Assembly (NCBI GenBank): GCA_910574285.1
Contig: CAJTAL010000010.1
Location: 1 to 64,000, forward strand
Length of the DNA: 64,000 nucleotides
Direction of reading: 5' to 3'
Source: Lachnospiraceae bacterium
GTDB lineage: Bacteria > Bacillota > Clostridia > Lachnospirales > Lachnospiraceae
This document shows, one piece after another, positions 24,173 through 32,022 of this stretch. The position numbers and the translations under genes are program-made. The first letter of the stretch is position 1. Each line of letters opens with the position of its first letter. The notes beneath the pieces are model-generated. The model was given only the letters and a program-made list of their open reading frames with translations, was not told the DNA's origin and searched no databases.

Positions 24173-26512
24173 ATGAACGGGATGTACAGAATATTTTTGA
24201 TGGTCTGCAATATGTCGGTAACGGCTGGGTTCGTAATTGTATTGGTTTTGGCGGCGAGGCTGCTCTTGAGGAGGGCGCCCAGAAGCTTCTCGTACTGTCT
24301 GTGGATTCTCGTTGCATTCCGTCTGGTCTGCCCGTATTCATTTTCCAGTGCGGCCAGCATCTTTAGCCTGGATGTGTTCAGAGGATATATGACGGGGAAT
24401 CAGGCAATATGGACCGGGCAGGAGGGGATGTCGGAACTGCCGTTCAATAGTGAATCAGGGACGGCAGATGGAGATGAAGCGTTCGAGAGTCAGGATATAT
24501 ACAAGGCAGACCGTGCGCGGGGGACAAAGAATGTGCCGGGAGAGGAAAGCCCGAAGAACAGATCGGGGACTGCAGATAACGCAGGCGCAGAAAGTGCTGC
24601 AGGAATAAGAGAAGAAGCGGGAGTATCCGGCGGCCTGGATGCAGAGGGCGGAACGGTTTTAAGAGAAGGGGCGGCGGACTTCGAAAGAAGGGGAATAAAA
24701 GTTCTGACTGGCCTATGGCTTCTGGGAATCGTTGCTTTTCTGGGATATCAGTTCTATGTTTATCACAGGCTTCGTAATAGTGTTGCGACGGCGATTCCGT
24801 ATGAGAAGGGAATTTATGAATGTGAGAGTATTGCGGTTCCGTTTGTGATGGGCTTTATTAAGCCGGGTATCTATCTTCCTCTCGGTATTACAGAAAGTGA
24901 GAGAGAACATATTCTTCTTCACGAACAGAATCACATCCGGCGTCATGATTACCAGGTAAAATTTCTGGCATTATTGCTTCTTTCGGTATACTGGTTTCAT
25001 CCGCTTGTCTGGCTGGCGTATTTTCTGATGTGCGAGGATATGGAGATGAGCTGTGATGAGAAGGTTATAGGGGGAATGAGCGGCAGCGAGAAGAAAGATT
25101 ATTGCCGGACGTTGCTTCATCTTGCGTCAAGAGACGGCGCTCGGATAAGGTTAGCGTCCGGGCAGCCATCCTTCGGGGATTCTTCCATAAAGCACCGGAT
25201 CAAGAACATACTGGATTTCAAGAACCCTGAGAAGCAGGCAGTGATCCTGGGCGCCGCGCTGTGTATCCTGGTTGTATTCGTCGGTCTGGCGAACGGGCAG
25301 CATAAACTGCAGATACGATGTGTGAAGCCTCCCGGTACGGGAGAGATCGAATATGAGTACAGACTGGACCGGAAGATTCAAAGCATTCTGATCTATAAGG
25401 AATACTATCTGCAAGGCGAGATGCTGAGTTATGAGATCGTGAGGTCCGATGACCTGGCAGAGACAGACGCGGATAAAAGGGGAAGAATTATCATAGATGC
25501 AAAACGGAATTTGGAAGACGGAGGCGTTGCATTCCTGAGCCGGTTGGAGGGTGAAGATACGTTTGCAGAGAATAGTACTACTTGGCAGATGCTGGGGTTT
25601 TATGGATATCAGGGAATGTCTGAAAATTATTATCTGTCGAATCAGACCGGGTGGCAGGAGATTGAAGCGGAACAAGAACTGACGCTTGCGGCATGGCATC
25701 TCCAGGGAAGCAAGCAGGACATACTGGAAGCTCTGTCCTGCCAGGATTTCATGGACGCAGAGACGAAGCAGCAGGCTCTTAAGAAGAACGCCGGTGAGAT
25801 CTTGTACTATATGGTATTTTCAGAGAAGGACGCGGAGGAACTGGAGGCAGAGTATGCGGTATCACCTTATGCCAGGTCGTTATATGAAGCTAAGAATCCA
25901 TATATCGGAGATGCACCGGCCGATGAGAGGCTGATAGAGAGTATCGGAGTATTTCCGGATATGAAGCGGACGATGGAGCTAATGACGGAAGAAGAACCGT
26001 ACGTTCTCAAGATTCATTTCGAAGAACCGCCGCAGAATGAGGTGAGTTTCCATGAAGAGATGGAGAAGAAAGCGATCCTGCTTCTGTGCCTTATTGATAA
26101 TGCAAGCCAGGTAGAGTGGACGTATCCTATAGAGAATGGCGAGGGTCAGCGAGAGCGGCGGTTTTACTGCGGCAGAGAACAGGCGGCGGGACGGCTGGGA
26201 TTAGATAAGATCGAGGATATGGAAAGATTCGCAGAATCAGCAGACGGTGTACAGAATTTGCTGACAGAGTATATTCCGTATATTTATCCGGAAATCTCGG
26301 CGAATAATATCGGACTTGGGGTCGAGGGGGCATACATGTCTCCGGAGGGGCAGTTTTACCAATACATAGCCTATGTTGTCGGACGGCTGCCGGGAGAAAG
26401 ATATGATCAGGTGTTCCAGGTACTGGCTGATGAAGAGGATGTTACGATCGAAGACGTGGAGAAAGCACTCTCTGAGGGCGGGGTCTCAGAGAAGATTTAT
26501 GTTTTGAGGTGA
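24173..26512 (+). CDS. BlaR1-like M56 peptidase with DUF4825 sensor
   Basis: A 779-residue membrane sensor protease. The N-terminal part has membrane segments (VTAGFVIVLVLAARLLL, SYCLWILVAFRLV), an acidic low-complexity loop (about 85-175), another segment, and the M56 zinc motif HEQNH (250-254) with YWFHPLVWLAY and MSCDEKVI after it. A fourth segment (QAVILGAALCILVVFVGL) leads to an extracytoplasmic region of about 410 residues. This lacks the SxxK/SxN/KTG motifs of penicillin-binding sensors. Instead, part of it (NPYIGDAPADERLIESIG, then AILLLCLIDNASQVEWTYP) resembles DUF4825. GAGGAGG precedes ATG 24173 by seven bases. It probably senses a surface signal other than a classic beta-lactam and inactivates the BlaI-like partner. 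Confidence 0.88.
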   Translation: MNGMYRIFLMVCNMSVTAGFVIVLVLAARLLLRRAPRSFSYCLWILVAFRLVCPYSFSSAASIFSLDVFRGYMTGNQAIWTGQEGMSELPFNSESGTADGDEAFESQDIYKADRARGTKNVPGEESPKNRSGTADNAGAESAAGIREEAGVSGGLDAEGGTVLREGAADFERRGIKVLTGLWLLGIVAFLGYQFYVYHRLRNSVATAIPYEKGIYECESIAVPFVMGFIKPGIYLPLGITESEREHILLHEQNHIRRHDYQVKFLALLLLSVYWFHPLVWLAYFLMCEDMEMSCDEKVIGGMSGSEKKDYCRTLLHLASRDGARIRLASGQPSFGDSSIKHRIKNILDFKNPEKQAVILGAALCILVVFVGLANGQHKLQIRCVKPPGTGEIEYEYRLDRKIQSILIYKEYYLQGEMLSYEIVRSDDLAETDADKRGRIIIDAKRNLEDGGVAFLSRLEGEDTFAENSTTWQMLGFYGYQGMSENYYLSNQTGWQEIEAEQELTLAAWHLQGSKQDILEALSCQDFMDAETKQQALKKNAGEILYYMVFSEKDAEELEAEYAVSPYARSLYEAKNPYIGDAPADERLIESIGVFPDMKRTMELMTEEEPYVLKIHFEEPPQNEVSFHEEMEKKAILLLCLIDNASQVEWTYPIENGEGQRERRFYCGREQAAGRLGLDKIEDMERFAESADGVQNLLTEYIPYIYPEISANNIGLGVEGAYMSPEGQFYQYIAYVVGRLPGERYDQVFQVLADEEDVTIEDVEKALSEGGVSEKIYVLR

Positions 26513-26537
26513 CTTAGGAATTGTGAATAAATAACTA

Positions 26538-26580
26538 TGCGGCGGTTCAGATCAGAAGAGAACCGCCGCTTTATATTTTT
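26538..26580 (+). terminator. Terminator after the M56 gene
   Basis: GCGGCGGTTC pairs perfectly with GAACCGCCGC (26539-26548 with 26560-26569), followed by a T-rich tail. The convergent ATPase gene ends 27 bases further on. Confidence 0.9.
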
Positions 26581-26606
26581 GAAGTGTGCTTTTAAAGAGG
26601 AAAGTG

Positions 26607-28187
26607 TCAAACCACTGCCTCAAAAATAATTTTATCTTTTATCTGGATTCGCTTAATGCCTGTCTGTTTATTTTGATTAAAATTAAAGCTGATCAGATAT
26701 CCTTTTTTTGCATGGTAAAGATCAAGATAATCTGCAAGTTGTTCTTCTCCTCTTTTGTTGTATTCTTGTCCATGCCAAATCTTCAGTTCCACGATATGCT
26801 GATGGCCGCAGTAGTCAATAATCAAATCGGTACGCCGGTTTGTCCGGGTCTTTGCTTCAATGTAGTAGTTTCCTGCCCCGTTAATGATCGGTTTTATATA
26901 CAAAAGGAAAAGGCAGCGGCCATTGTCTTCCAGAAACTTTTCGTTTGATTCGCCAAAGATTTCCTGATAATAACCTGCGAATTTCTGGATTATCAGTTCC
27001 ATATTCAGATGTCCGTCTGTTATGAATTGATTTTTTTCAGCGGCGGCATTTTGTGCAAATTCGCTGTGTCTTGATCTTTCAGCCAGAAAACCATTATAAA
27101 GCCGCGTTTCAAATATACGGTTTGAAACCTGTACAATATGATTTATAACCGTTACAAAACCGAACATGACAGCCATACGGATTCCCATATTTCCTGGGAC
27201 GTACTCAATCACACTTCCATGCAGAAGCAGTTCCTGCAGCATTTGTTTTAAGTCGGGGTAATCAATCAACTTGTTGTCCAGCGACTCAAATAAGGTGTTT
27301 TCTTCTGCCAGCAGCATACGGACGGCAGACAAAAAACCGTCTTTTGTCCATGCTTCGCTTTTCCCGGGGAAATGAACACTTCCTGCGACTTTCTCATCCA
27401 TTAGTTTGCAGATACGGGATACGAGAAAGGGATATCCTGATGTATAGTCGTAAATCATTCCGGCAATTATCTCTATGTCCATTCCTGTATGGTAATCCTG
27501 TTCATAATCGGCCAGCATACCGGCAATCCCAGTTTCTGTTAAGCTCAAATCAATATCAAAATCTGCGGCAATGTTCCAGGGGCTGTTCATCTTATGTTCT
27601 TCTACAAACTTATTTTTTAAGTTTTTAATATCATACACTCCGGCCAAAACAACGGATTTAAAGATTGGTTTTTTGTCTCTGCTGATATAATATCCCCGCA
27701 GTTGCGCAAGAAAATCAATAAATACCTGGTAATTGGAGGCGCTGTCAGTCTCATCGATCAGCAGGATTATTTTTTGGGCTGAGAGACCGCACCATTTGCT
27801 CAGACAACGGAATAGAATAGAAAGCCTGTCATTTGGCACAGAGTTATTTGCCATCTGTTCCAATTGGCCGCGGATAATGGGCGAAATAGAATTTGAACTG
27901 ACAGAACCCAAAATTTCCGTACAAAAGTTTTCTACAAAATTTTTTTCGGTCTGAAAATCTGCAGCGCTGAAGGTCTGAAAATCAAGACTGATTACAATAT
28001 ATTCTTTTTGTAAAAGCCGCTCCAATGCATGAAGTATCGTTGTTTTGCCGTATTGCCGTGCACGGTTTATGGTAAAATACAGTCCTTTATCCACCATGGA
28101 TTTTATCTGATTTAATTTTTCATCCATATTTACCATATAATGGAGTTCCGGTATGCATGCGGCGCTGACATTAAATATTCTGCCCAT
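26607..28187 (-). CDS. AAA ATPase-PD-(D/E)XK fusion, copy 1
   Basis: A 526-residue protein of an uncharacterised family with three copies in this window. The ATPase part has a Walker A of the form NRARQYGKTT (41-50) and a Walker B ILLIDETDSA (141-150), with conserved SPWNIAADFD and YTSGYPFLVSRICKLMDEK later. The C-terminal about 110 residues form a PD-(D/E)XK-like nuclease core: RTDLIIDY, HIVELKIW (Glu-x-Lys) and GEEQLADYLD. The start MGRIFNVS matches the other copies, so ATG 28187 is used, not 28205. Function is unknown; relatives are often annotated simply as AAA or ATP-binding protein. The fusion suggests ATP-driven action on DNA or RNA, possibly in defence or mobile DNA, by inference only. 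Confidence 0.85.
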   Translation of the reverse strand: MGRIFNVSAACIPELHYMVNMDEKLNQIKSMVDKGLYFTINRARQYGKTTILHALERLLQKEYIVISLDFQTFSAADFQTEKNFVENFCTEILGSVSSNSISPIIRGQLEQMANNSVPNDRLSILFRCLSKWCGLSAQKIILLIDETDSASNYQVFIDFLAQLRGYYISRDKKPIFKSVVLAGVYDIKNLKNKFVEEHKMNSPWNIAADFDIDLSLTETGIAGMLADYEQDYHTGMDIEIIAGMIYDYTSGYPFLVSRICKLMDEKVAGSVHFPGKSEAWTKDGFLSAVRMLLAEENTLFESLDNKLIDYPDLKQMLQELLLHGSVIEYVPGNMGIRMAVMFGFVTVINHIVQVSNRIFETRLYNGFLAERSRHSEFAQNAAAEKNQFITDGHLNMELIIQKFAGYYQEIFGESNEKFLEDNGRCLFLLYIKPIINGAGNYYIEAKTRTNRRTDLIIDYCGHQHIVELKIWHGQEYNKRGEEQLADYLDLYHAKKGYLISFNFNQNKQTGIKRIQIKDKIIFEAVV

Positions 28188-28330
28188 ATAGGTTCTCTCT
28201 TTCACGACTTTGTTTTACGGTAATATTTGTTATTTAGAAGTATACAGAAAAAAGAAGATAAAAGCAAGAATGTTATAAAAATATACGGTTTCGCTGCAGC
28301 AGGCTTTTGAAATCAGAACTGTCTTTATTC

Positions 28331-28359
28331 TTGTTTTAGGATCAGAGCCATGATAGAAT
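28331..28359 (+). promoter_or_regulatory. TTGTTT-type promoter, copy 1
   Basis: TTGTTT, 17-base spacer, TAGAAT. The surrounding sequence from about 28330 to 28388 is largely repeated at 29487-29543, including GCCATGATA and GGTCAAAGGGGTGT. It drives the remnant at 28393. Confidence 0.6.
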
Positions 28360-28392
28360 GTTTGTAATCAAGAGGTCAAAGGGGTGTATCCT

Positions 28393-28716
28393 GTGGGAAA
28401 TTATGTGAATATTGGTAATGCGGGTTTTGCGGCTGCGGTTCGGGAGACTTATGTGGATAAAACAGAATTGATTGCATTTATCAATAGTACATTGGAAACG
28501 AAGCGGAAAAGAGGTTAATCTATGCCTGTTATTCTTATTGAACTAAAATGGAATAAGACGGAAGACGGTGCGATCAATCAGATTAAAAAGAATCAGTATT
28601 CCCAGGTGTTTAAGGATTATGGAGGAGATATTCTTTTAGTTGGGATTAATTGTGATGTAAAGGATAAAAAGCATAGTTGCAGAATTGAAAAATTGAATGG
28701 TGTGCTTAAGGAATAG
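28393..28716 (+). pseudogene. Remnant of AAA-ATPase_like/PDDEXK_9 gene
   Basis: From GTG 28393 it reads 41 codons like the N-terminus of AAA-ATPase_like proteins (VNIGNAGFAAAVRETYVDKTEL), ending at TAA 28516-28518. In the same frame, from ATG 28522, follow 64 codons like the C-terminal PDDEXK_9 end (PVILIELKWNK, AINQIKKNQYSQVF, DILLVGINCDVKDKKHSC). The whole middle, including the ATP-binding part, is absent. This fits an internal deletion. The C-terminal piece retains an E-x-K and could still be translated, but there is little sign that it is functional. Confidence 0.8.
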
Positions 28717-28754
28717 TAACAGTGAAGTCTATAAAAGTATTGGATTTTCTAAGG

Positions 28755-28798
28755 AATGGGGCTGAAAACGGTCTTAACCGACAGCCCCATTTGTTTTA
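28755..28798 (+). terminator. Rho-independent terminator
   Basis: AATGGGGCTG pairs with CAGCCCCATT (28755-28764 with 28782-28791); the loop holds a second small stem (CGGT/ACCG). A T-rich tail follows. It closes the unit that contains the remnant. Confidence 0.88.
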
Positions 28799-28815
28799 TA
28801 AATACAAAGAATTGC

Positions 28816-29154
28816 CTACGAAGCAGAAACAGATTTTCGAAGAGCATTTTCGACAAAGCTGTTCAGAGACATCTGGTGTGATGTGGCACAGACAACCAGT
28901 TGCCTGTGAAGCTCCGGGGAGATGCGGATATTGAAACTACCTTTGTAAGCTTTTTCTGGTTCCCTGCCCTCTGCTTTACAGGCTTCCAGATAATCTTCAA
29001 TTGCATTGTGAAAGTCGGTAATAAGGTCTGTGGAATTTTCTCCTTCGTAGGAGATCAGAGAACGGATTCCCATGACTTTTCCAAAAAATAAATTATCTTC
29101 TTCTGAAAATTCAACACTTCCAATATAACCTTTATATTCAATGGTATTATTCAT
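28816..29154 (-). CDS. hicB: HicB-family antitoxin
   Basis: A 112-residue antitoxin. The N-terminal RNase H-like HicB fold is seen in IGSVEFSEEDNLFFGKVMG, SYEGENSTDLITDFHNAIEDYLEAC. The C-terminal ribbon-helix-helix DNA-binding part follows (GSFNIRISPELHRQLV, SLNSFVENALRKS). It should bind and silence the HicA toxin and repress the operon. Its start overlaps the toxin stop by four bases (ATGA). In this operon the toxin comes first, the common order. Confidence 0.93.
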   Translation of the reverse strand: MNNTIEYKGYIGSVEFSEEDNLFFGKVMGIRSLISYEGENSTDLITDFHNAIEDYLEACKAEGREPEKAYKGSFNIRISPELHRQLVVCATSHQMSLNSFVENALRKSVSAS

Positions 29155-29405
29155 ATGAGTCCCTCCTGTTCTAGAATTTCCAGTAATTGTTTGATCTGGT
29201 AAGCTTTCAGCTCTTTTCGTGGATGTGGCTTATGAAGTAAAATGTTTCCATGATTTTCATTTACAAATACTACACGGGAACCGCTCGTTTTTCCTTTATT
29301 GCTGCGTACGTAATCAAGATAATTCAACAACGTTTCTGCATCATTAAAAGTAAAATCTTTTGGTTTTGATTTGAGTTGCTGTATTAGTTTTTCTTTCTGA
29401 CCCAC
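29151..29405 (-). CDS. hicA: HicA-family mRNA interferase toxin
   Basis: An 84-residue toxin with a double-stranded RNA-binding fold. Family marks are FTFNDAETLLNYLDY, the residues SGSRVVFVNENHG and the HKPHPRKELKAYQIKQLLEIL segment, which contains the expected histidine. It should cleave mRNA when free of HicB. The start is GTG 29405, with GGAGG seven bases upstream. Both partners look intact. Confidence 0.93.
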   Translation of the reverse strand: MGQKEKLIQQLKSKPKDFTFNDAETLLNYLDYVRSNKGKTSGSRVVFVNENHGNILLHKPHPRKELKAYQIKQLLEILEQEGLI

Positions 29406-29487
29406 CTGTATTCCTCCATTTAATATTATTATACATTATAGAATTAAAATTGCAACTGAAAATAGTTACAGAATAGCGGCAAATCTC

Positions 29488-29516
29488 TTGTTTTGTGATA
29501 GAAGCCATGATAAAAT
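29488..29516 (+). promoter_or_regulatory. TTGTTT-type promoter, copy 2
   Basis: TTGTTT, 17-base spacer, TAAAAT. It lies in a leader of about 60 bases that closely resembles the one at 28331-28388. It reads toward the acetyltransferase at 29572. Confidence 0.6.
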
Positions 29517-29571
29517 GTCTGCAATCGGGAGATCAAAGGGGTGTTTACCGTACAGAAGAAGGAAGTATAGG

Positions 29572-30057
29572 ATGACAATAATGAACTGTGAAAGAATTAA
29601 TGATTGGAATAGGAATCAGATTAATGAATTTATCAGGCAACAGTGGTATACGACAACAATGATCATCCGCGGTAAAGAAATCGATATGACTAAAACGGAA
29701 GGTTTTTATGTCAGAGAAGGGGAGAATATTGTTGGTCTGATAACATATATCGTTTACAGCAGTGTATTGGAAATCCTGTCTCTTGACAGCCTGAGGGAAA
29801 ATCAAGGGATTGGAACGAAACTTGTAGAGACTGTTATTGAAGAGGCTAAAGATAGAAAGCTTCAAAAGATTGTACTTATCACAACAAATGATAATATCAA
29901 TGCGATCAGATTTTACCAAAAAAGAGGATTTGATATGGCGAATCTGTTTCGTGATGCTGTCACGGCGGCAAGAAAGAAAAAGTCTGAGATTCCTTTGATT
30001 GGTGAAAATTCCATACCGTTACGACATGAGATTGAATTTGAATTAGTTCTTGACTAG
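29572..30057 (+). CDS. GNAT acetyltransferase
   Basis: A 161-residue GCN5-related N-acetyltransferase. Motif A is complete (LEILSLDSLRENQGIGTKLVE), followed by QKIVLITTNDNINAIRFYQKRGF, the usual motif B. The acetyl group comes from acetyl-CoA; the acceptor is unknown. ATG 29572 lies after AAGGAAG and 56 bases after the -10, so the longer frame from 29488, which would begin inside the promoter, is rejected. After the stop, about 25 codons around 30140-30220 (FNPLITLTEMWDEENP) look like a stray gene end. Confidence 0.88.
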   Translation: MTIMNCERINDWNRNQINEFIRQQWYTTTMIIRGKEIDMTKTEGFYVREGENIVGLITYIVYSSVLEILSLDSLRENQGIGTKLVETVIEEAKDRKLQKIVLITTNDNINAIRFYQKRGFDMANLFRDAVTAARKKKSEIPLIGENSIPLRHEIEFELVLD

Positions 30058-30251
30058 TGTACTGACGCGTTCATCTTTGAGTGGTAATACATAGCAGGAT
30101 AGGAAGAGGGGGGAAGATATATGACAGCAAAAGTGTTGGATTCAATCCGCTTATTACTCTTACAGAAATGTGGGATGAGGAAAATCCTTGTCTAATTATG
30201 TTGAAATTACTTGAGCAGTAAAATAGTAACAGAAGGAGAGAGGATAAATTG

Positions 30252-31427
30252 ATGGAGATAAATACTGAAAGACTTATTTTAAAACCGTTAGGTATAGAAT
30301 ATTTGGAAAGTGTGCATGAATATTCTTCGGATCTGGAGAATACGAGATACATGATCAATCTGCCCAACGAGACGTTAGAAGAAACCAGAGATTTTCTTCA
30401 GAAGGCAGAAAATGAATGGCAATGTGATACACCGTCATTTTACGAATTTGCAATCATTTATCAAGATCAGCAGGTCGGCGCGGTGAGTATATGTTTAGAG
30501 GATGAGTCGTCAGGCGAGCTTGGCTGGATACTGAATAAAAAGTATTGGAGACAGGGAATTGCATATGAGGCGGCGTCGGCATTGATGGATTATGCAGTGA
30601 GAGAGCTTGGAATCAGGCATTTTATTGCTCATTGCGATTCGGAAAATGCAGGGTCATATAGAATTATGGAGAAGCTGGGAATGTTAAGGACAAGCACCCA
30701 GGGAGGCAGAAGAAACAAAGCGTCGGATGAAGAAAGAACAGAATATCAGTACGAAGTCTATATTGGCATGAAGATAGAGATGCATGTCCATACCAGTGAA
30801 GGAAGCCCCTGTGCAAAGGCAGACGCGGAAAGTATCGTGAGGGCATACAGTGAGGCGGGATATGACGCGGTTGTCATCACCAATCACTTTGACAGCGTGC
30901 TGTTGAAGGAATTTGGCTCCACCGATCATGAGAGGATTGAGAGATATTTACTGGGTTACAGGAAAGCTAAAGCATTAGAAATACGATATGGAATAAAGGT
31001 TATGCTCGGCGTGGAGATACGTTTGGAACCGAATGAGGAGGATTTTCTGATTTATGGAATCGACGAGGAGTTTTTGTTTCATCATCCTGATTTATGCTTT
31101 ATGGATCAGCAGTCAGTTTATGAACTGTGCCATTCATATGGCGCAGTGTTTTATCAGGCGCATCCGTTCAGAGAACCTTGTATGCCCCGCAATCCGGAGT
31201 TTTTGGACGGTGTGGAATTTAACCAGCGCCCGGGCAGCGGAAATAATAATGAAAGGTTGTCTGATTGGGTGAAGGATTATCCTTGGTTGAAGTTTATCTC
31301 CGGCAGTGACTGCCACGATCTGGATCAGGTGGGATTTGGAGGGATTGAGACTAATCGTCCGGTAGATGATATTAAGGAGCTGGCAGAAATTTTGCGGACT
31401 GAACAGGTAAAGCTTGTCATTTCCTGA
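30252..31427 (+). CDS. GNAT acetyltransferase fused to PHP domain
   Basis: A 391-residue two-domain protein. Residues 1-172 are a RimJ/RimL-type acetyltransferase (INTERLILKPL, WILNKKYWRQGIAYEAASALM, CDSENAGSYRIMEKLGM). Residues 173-391 are a PHP metal-dependent phosphoesterase domain that begins exactly as stand-alone PHP proteins do (KIEMHVHTSEGSPC, His-x-His) and carries VVITNHFD, GVEIRL, QAHPFREP and SGSDCHDLDQ. No stop or ribosome site separates them. The start ATG 30252 follows AAGGAGAGAGG. It is either a true fusion or a stop-loss joining of two neighbours. What it acetylates or hydrolyses is unknown. Confidence 0.82.
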   Translation: MEINTERLILKPLGIEYLESVHEYSSDLENTRYMINLPNETLEETRDFLQKAENEWQCDTPSFYEFAIIYQDQQVGAVSICLEDESSGELGWILNKKYWRQGIAYEAASALMDYAVRELGIRHFIAHCDSENAGSYRIMEKLGMLRTSTQGGRRNKASDEERTEYQYEVYIGMKIEMHVHTSEGSPCAKADAESIVRAYSEAGYDAVVITNHFDSVLLKEFGSTDHERIERYLLGYRKAKALEIRYGIKVMLGVEIRLEPNEEDFLIYGIDEEFLFHHPDLCFMDQQSVYELCHSYGAVFYQAHPFREPCMPRNPEFLDGVEFNQRPGSGNNNERLSDWVKDYPWLKFISGSDCHDLDQVGFGGIETNRPVDDIKELAEILRTEQVKLVIS

Positions 31428-31482
31428 GCCTCAGGCAGAAGGATAGGCAGCTCTTCTGAGGAATGGAAAGAGGGTGGTATAG

Positions 31483-31890
31483 ATGAATCTGAAAGAACTC
31501 GTTAGAAACAGGGTAGAAGTATTGCTGGCAAAGGAGTTTTATTGTAATTTGAATCAATTGAACGGAACTGTCTGTGTTGCAAAGGATCATAACAGAGTTA
31601 TTGGAGTTGCGGGTGCTGCAGGGTCTTCCATAGATGATTTGTGGGAGATGGGTGTGGACGTTATAGAAGAGTACAGGAATGCCAGATTAGGAACATATTT
31701 AGTGAGGCGGTTAACTAAAGAATTATTGTCTCGGAACATTGTACCATTCTATTCGGCCTCTGTAACGAATATTGGTTCGCAGATGGTAGCATACAGATGT
31801 GGTTATCGGCCATGTTGGGTTGATACATATGGAACAGTTCTTGACGGAAGTTCCGTATACAATGATTTGTATCATTTTAAAGGAAAATGA
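31483..31890 (+). CDS. Short GNAT acetyltransferase-like protein
   Basis: A 135-residue protein with the C-terminal core of a GNAT fold: GVAGAAGSSIDDLWEMGVDV, then VIEEYRNARLGTYLVRRLTKELLSRN (motif A with a degenerate glycine loop) and NIGSQMVAYRCGYRPCW (motif B). Relatives of this type are about twice as long, so the N-terminal half seems to be missing. ATG 31483 follows AGAGGGTGG. It may still fold, but truncation is likely. Confidence 0.65.
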   Translation: MNLKELVRNRVEVLLAKEFYCNLNQLNGTVCVAKDHNRVIGVAGAAGSSIDDLWEMGVDVIEEYRNARLGTYLVRRLTKELLSRNIVPFYSASVTNIGSQMVAYRCGYRPCWVDTYGTVLDGSSVYNDLYHFKGK

Positions 31891-31920
31891 TATGTAAGGA
31901 GTTCAACATTAAAATTGAGG

Positions 31921-31962
31921 ATTGCAGAACTTTTGCGTACTGAACAGTTAAGATTCAGGTAA
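31921..31962 (+). pseudogene. Remnant: last 13 codons of a PHP gene
   Basis: The frame reads IAELLRTEQLRFR then stop and closely matches the end of the GNAT-PHP gene (LAEILRTEQVKL near 31378-31415), also at the DNA level. It shows that a second copy of the PHP 3' end once lay here, between the short GNAT gene and the ATPase copy 2. Confidence 0.6.
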
Positions 31963-32022
31963 TGGCAGGAGAACAAGCGTTTTCAGTACAATTTGCTGGC
32001 TGCTCGGAAGGGGAAGAAGATA

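Noticed and set aside
24173-26512. Beta-lactam sensor BlaR1 in the strict sense
   Set aside because: No SxxK, SxN or KTG penicillin-binding motifs and no beta-lactamase gene.
29488-29571. N-terminal extension of the acetyltransferase
   Set aside because: The extension would start inside the -35 element of a duplicated promoter.
30140-30222. Short frame FNPLITLTEMWDEENP before the GNAT-PHP gene
   Set aside because: It lacks a start codon and is too short to assign. Probably the decayed end of a gene.
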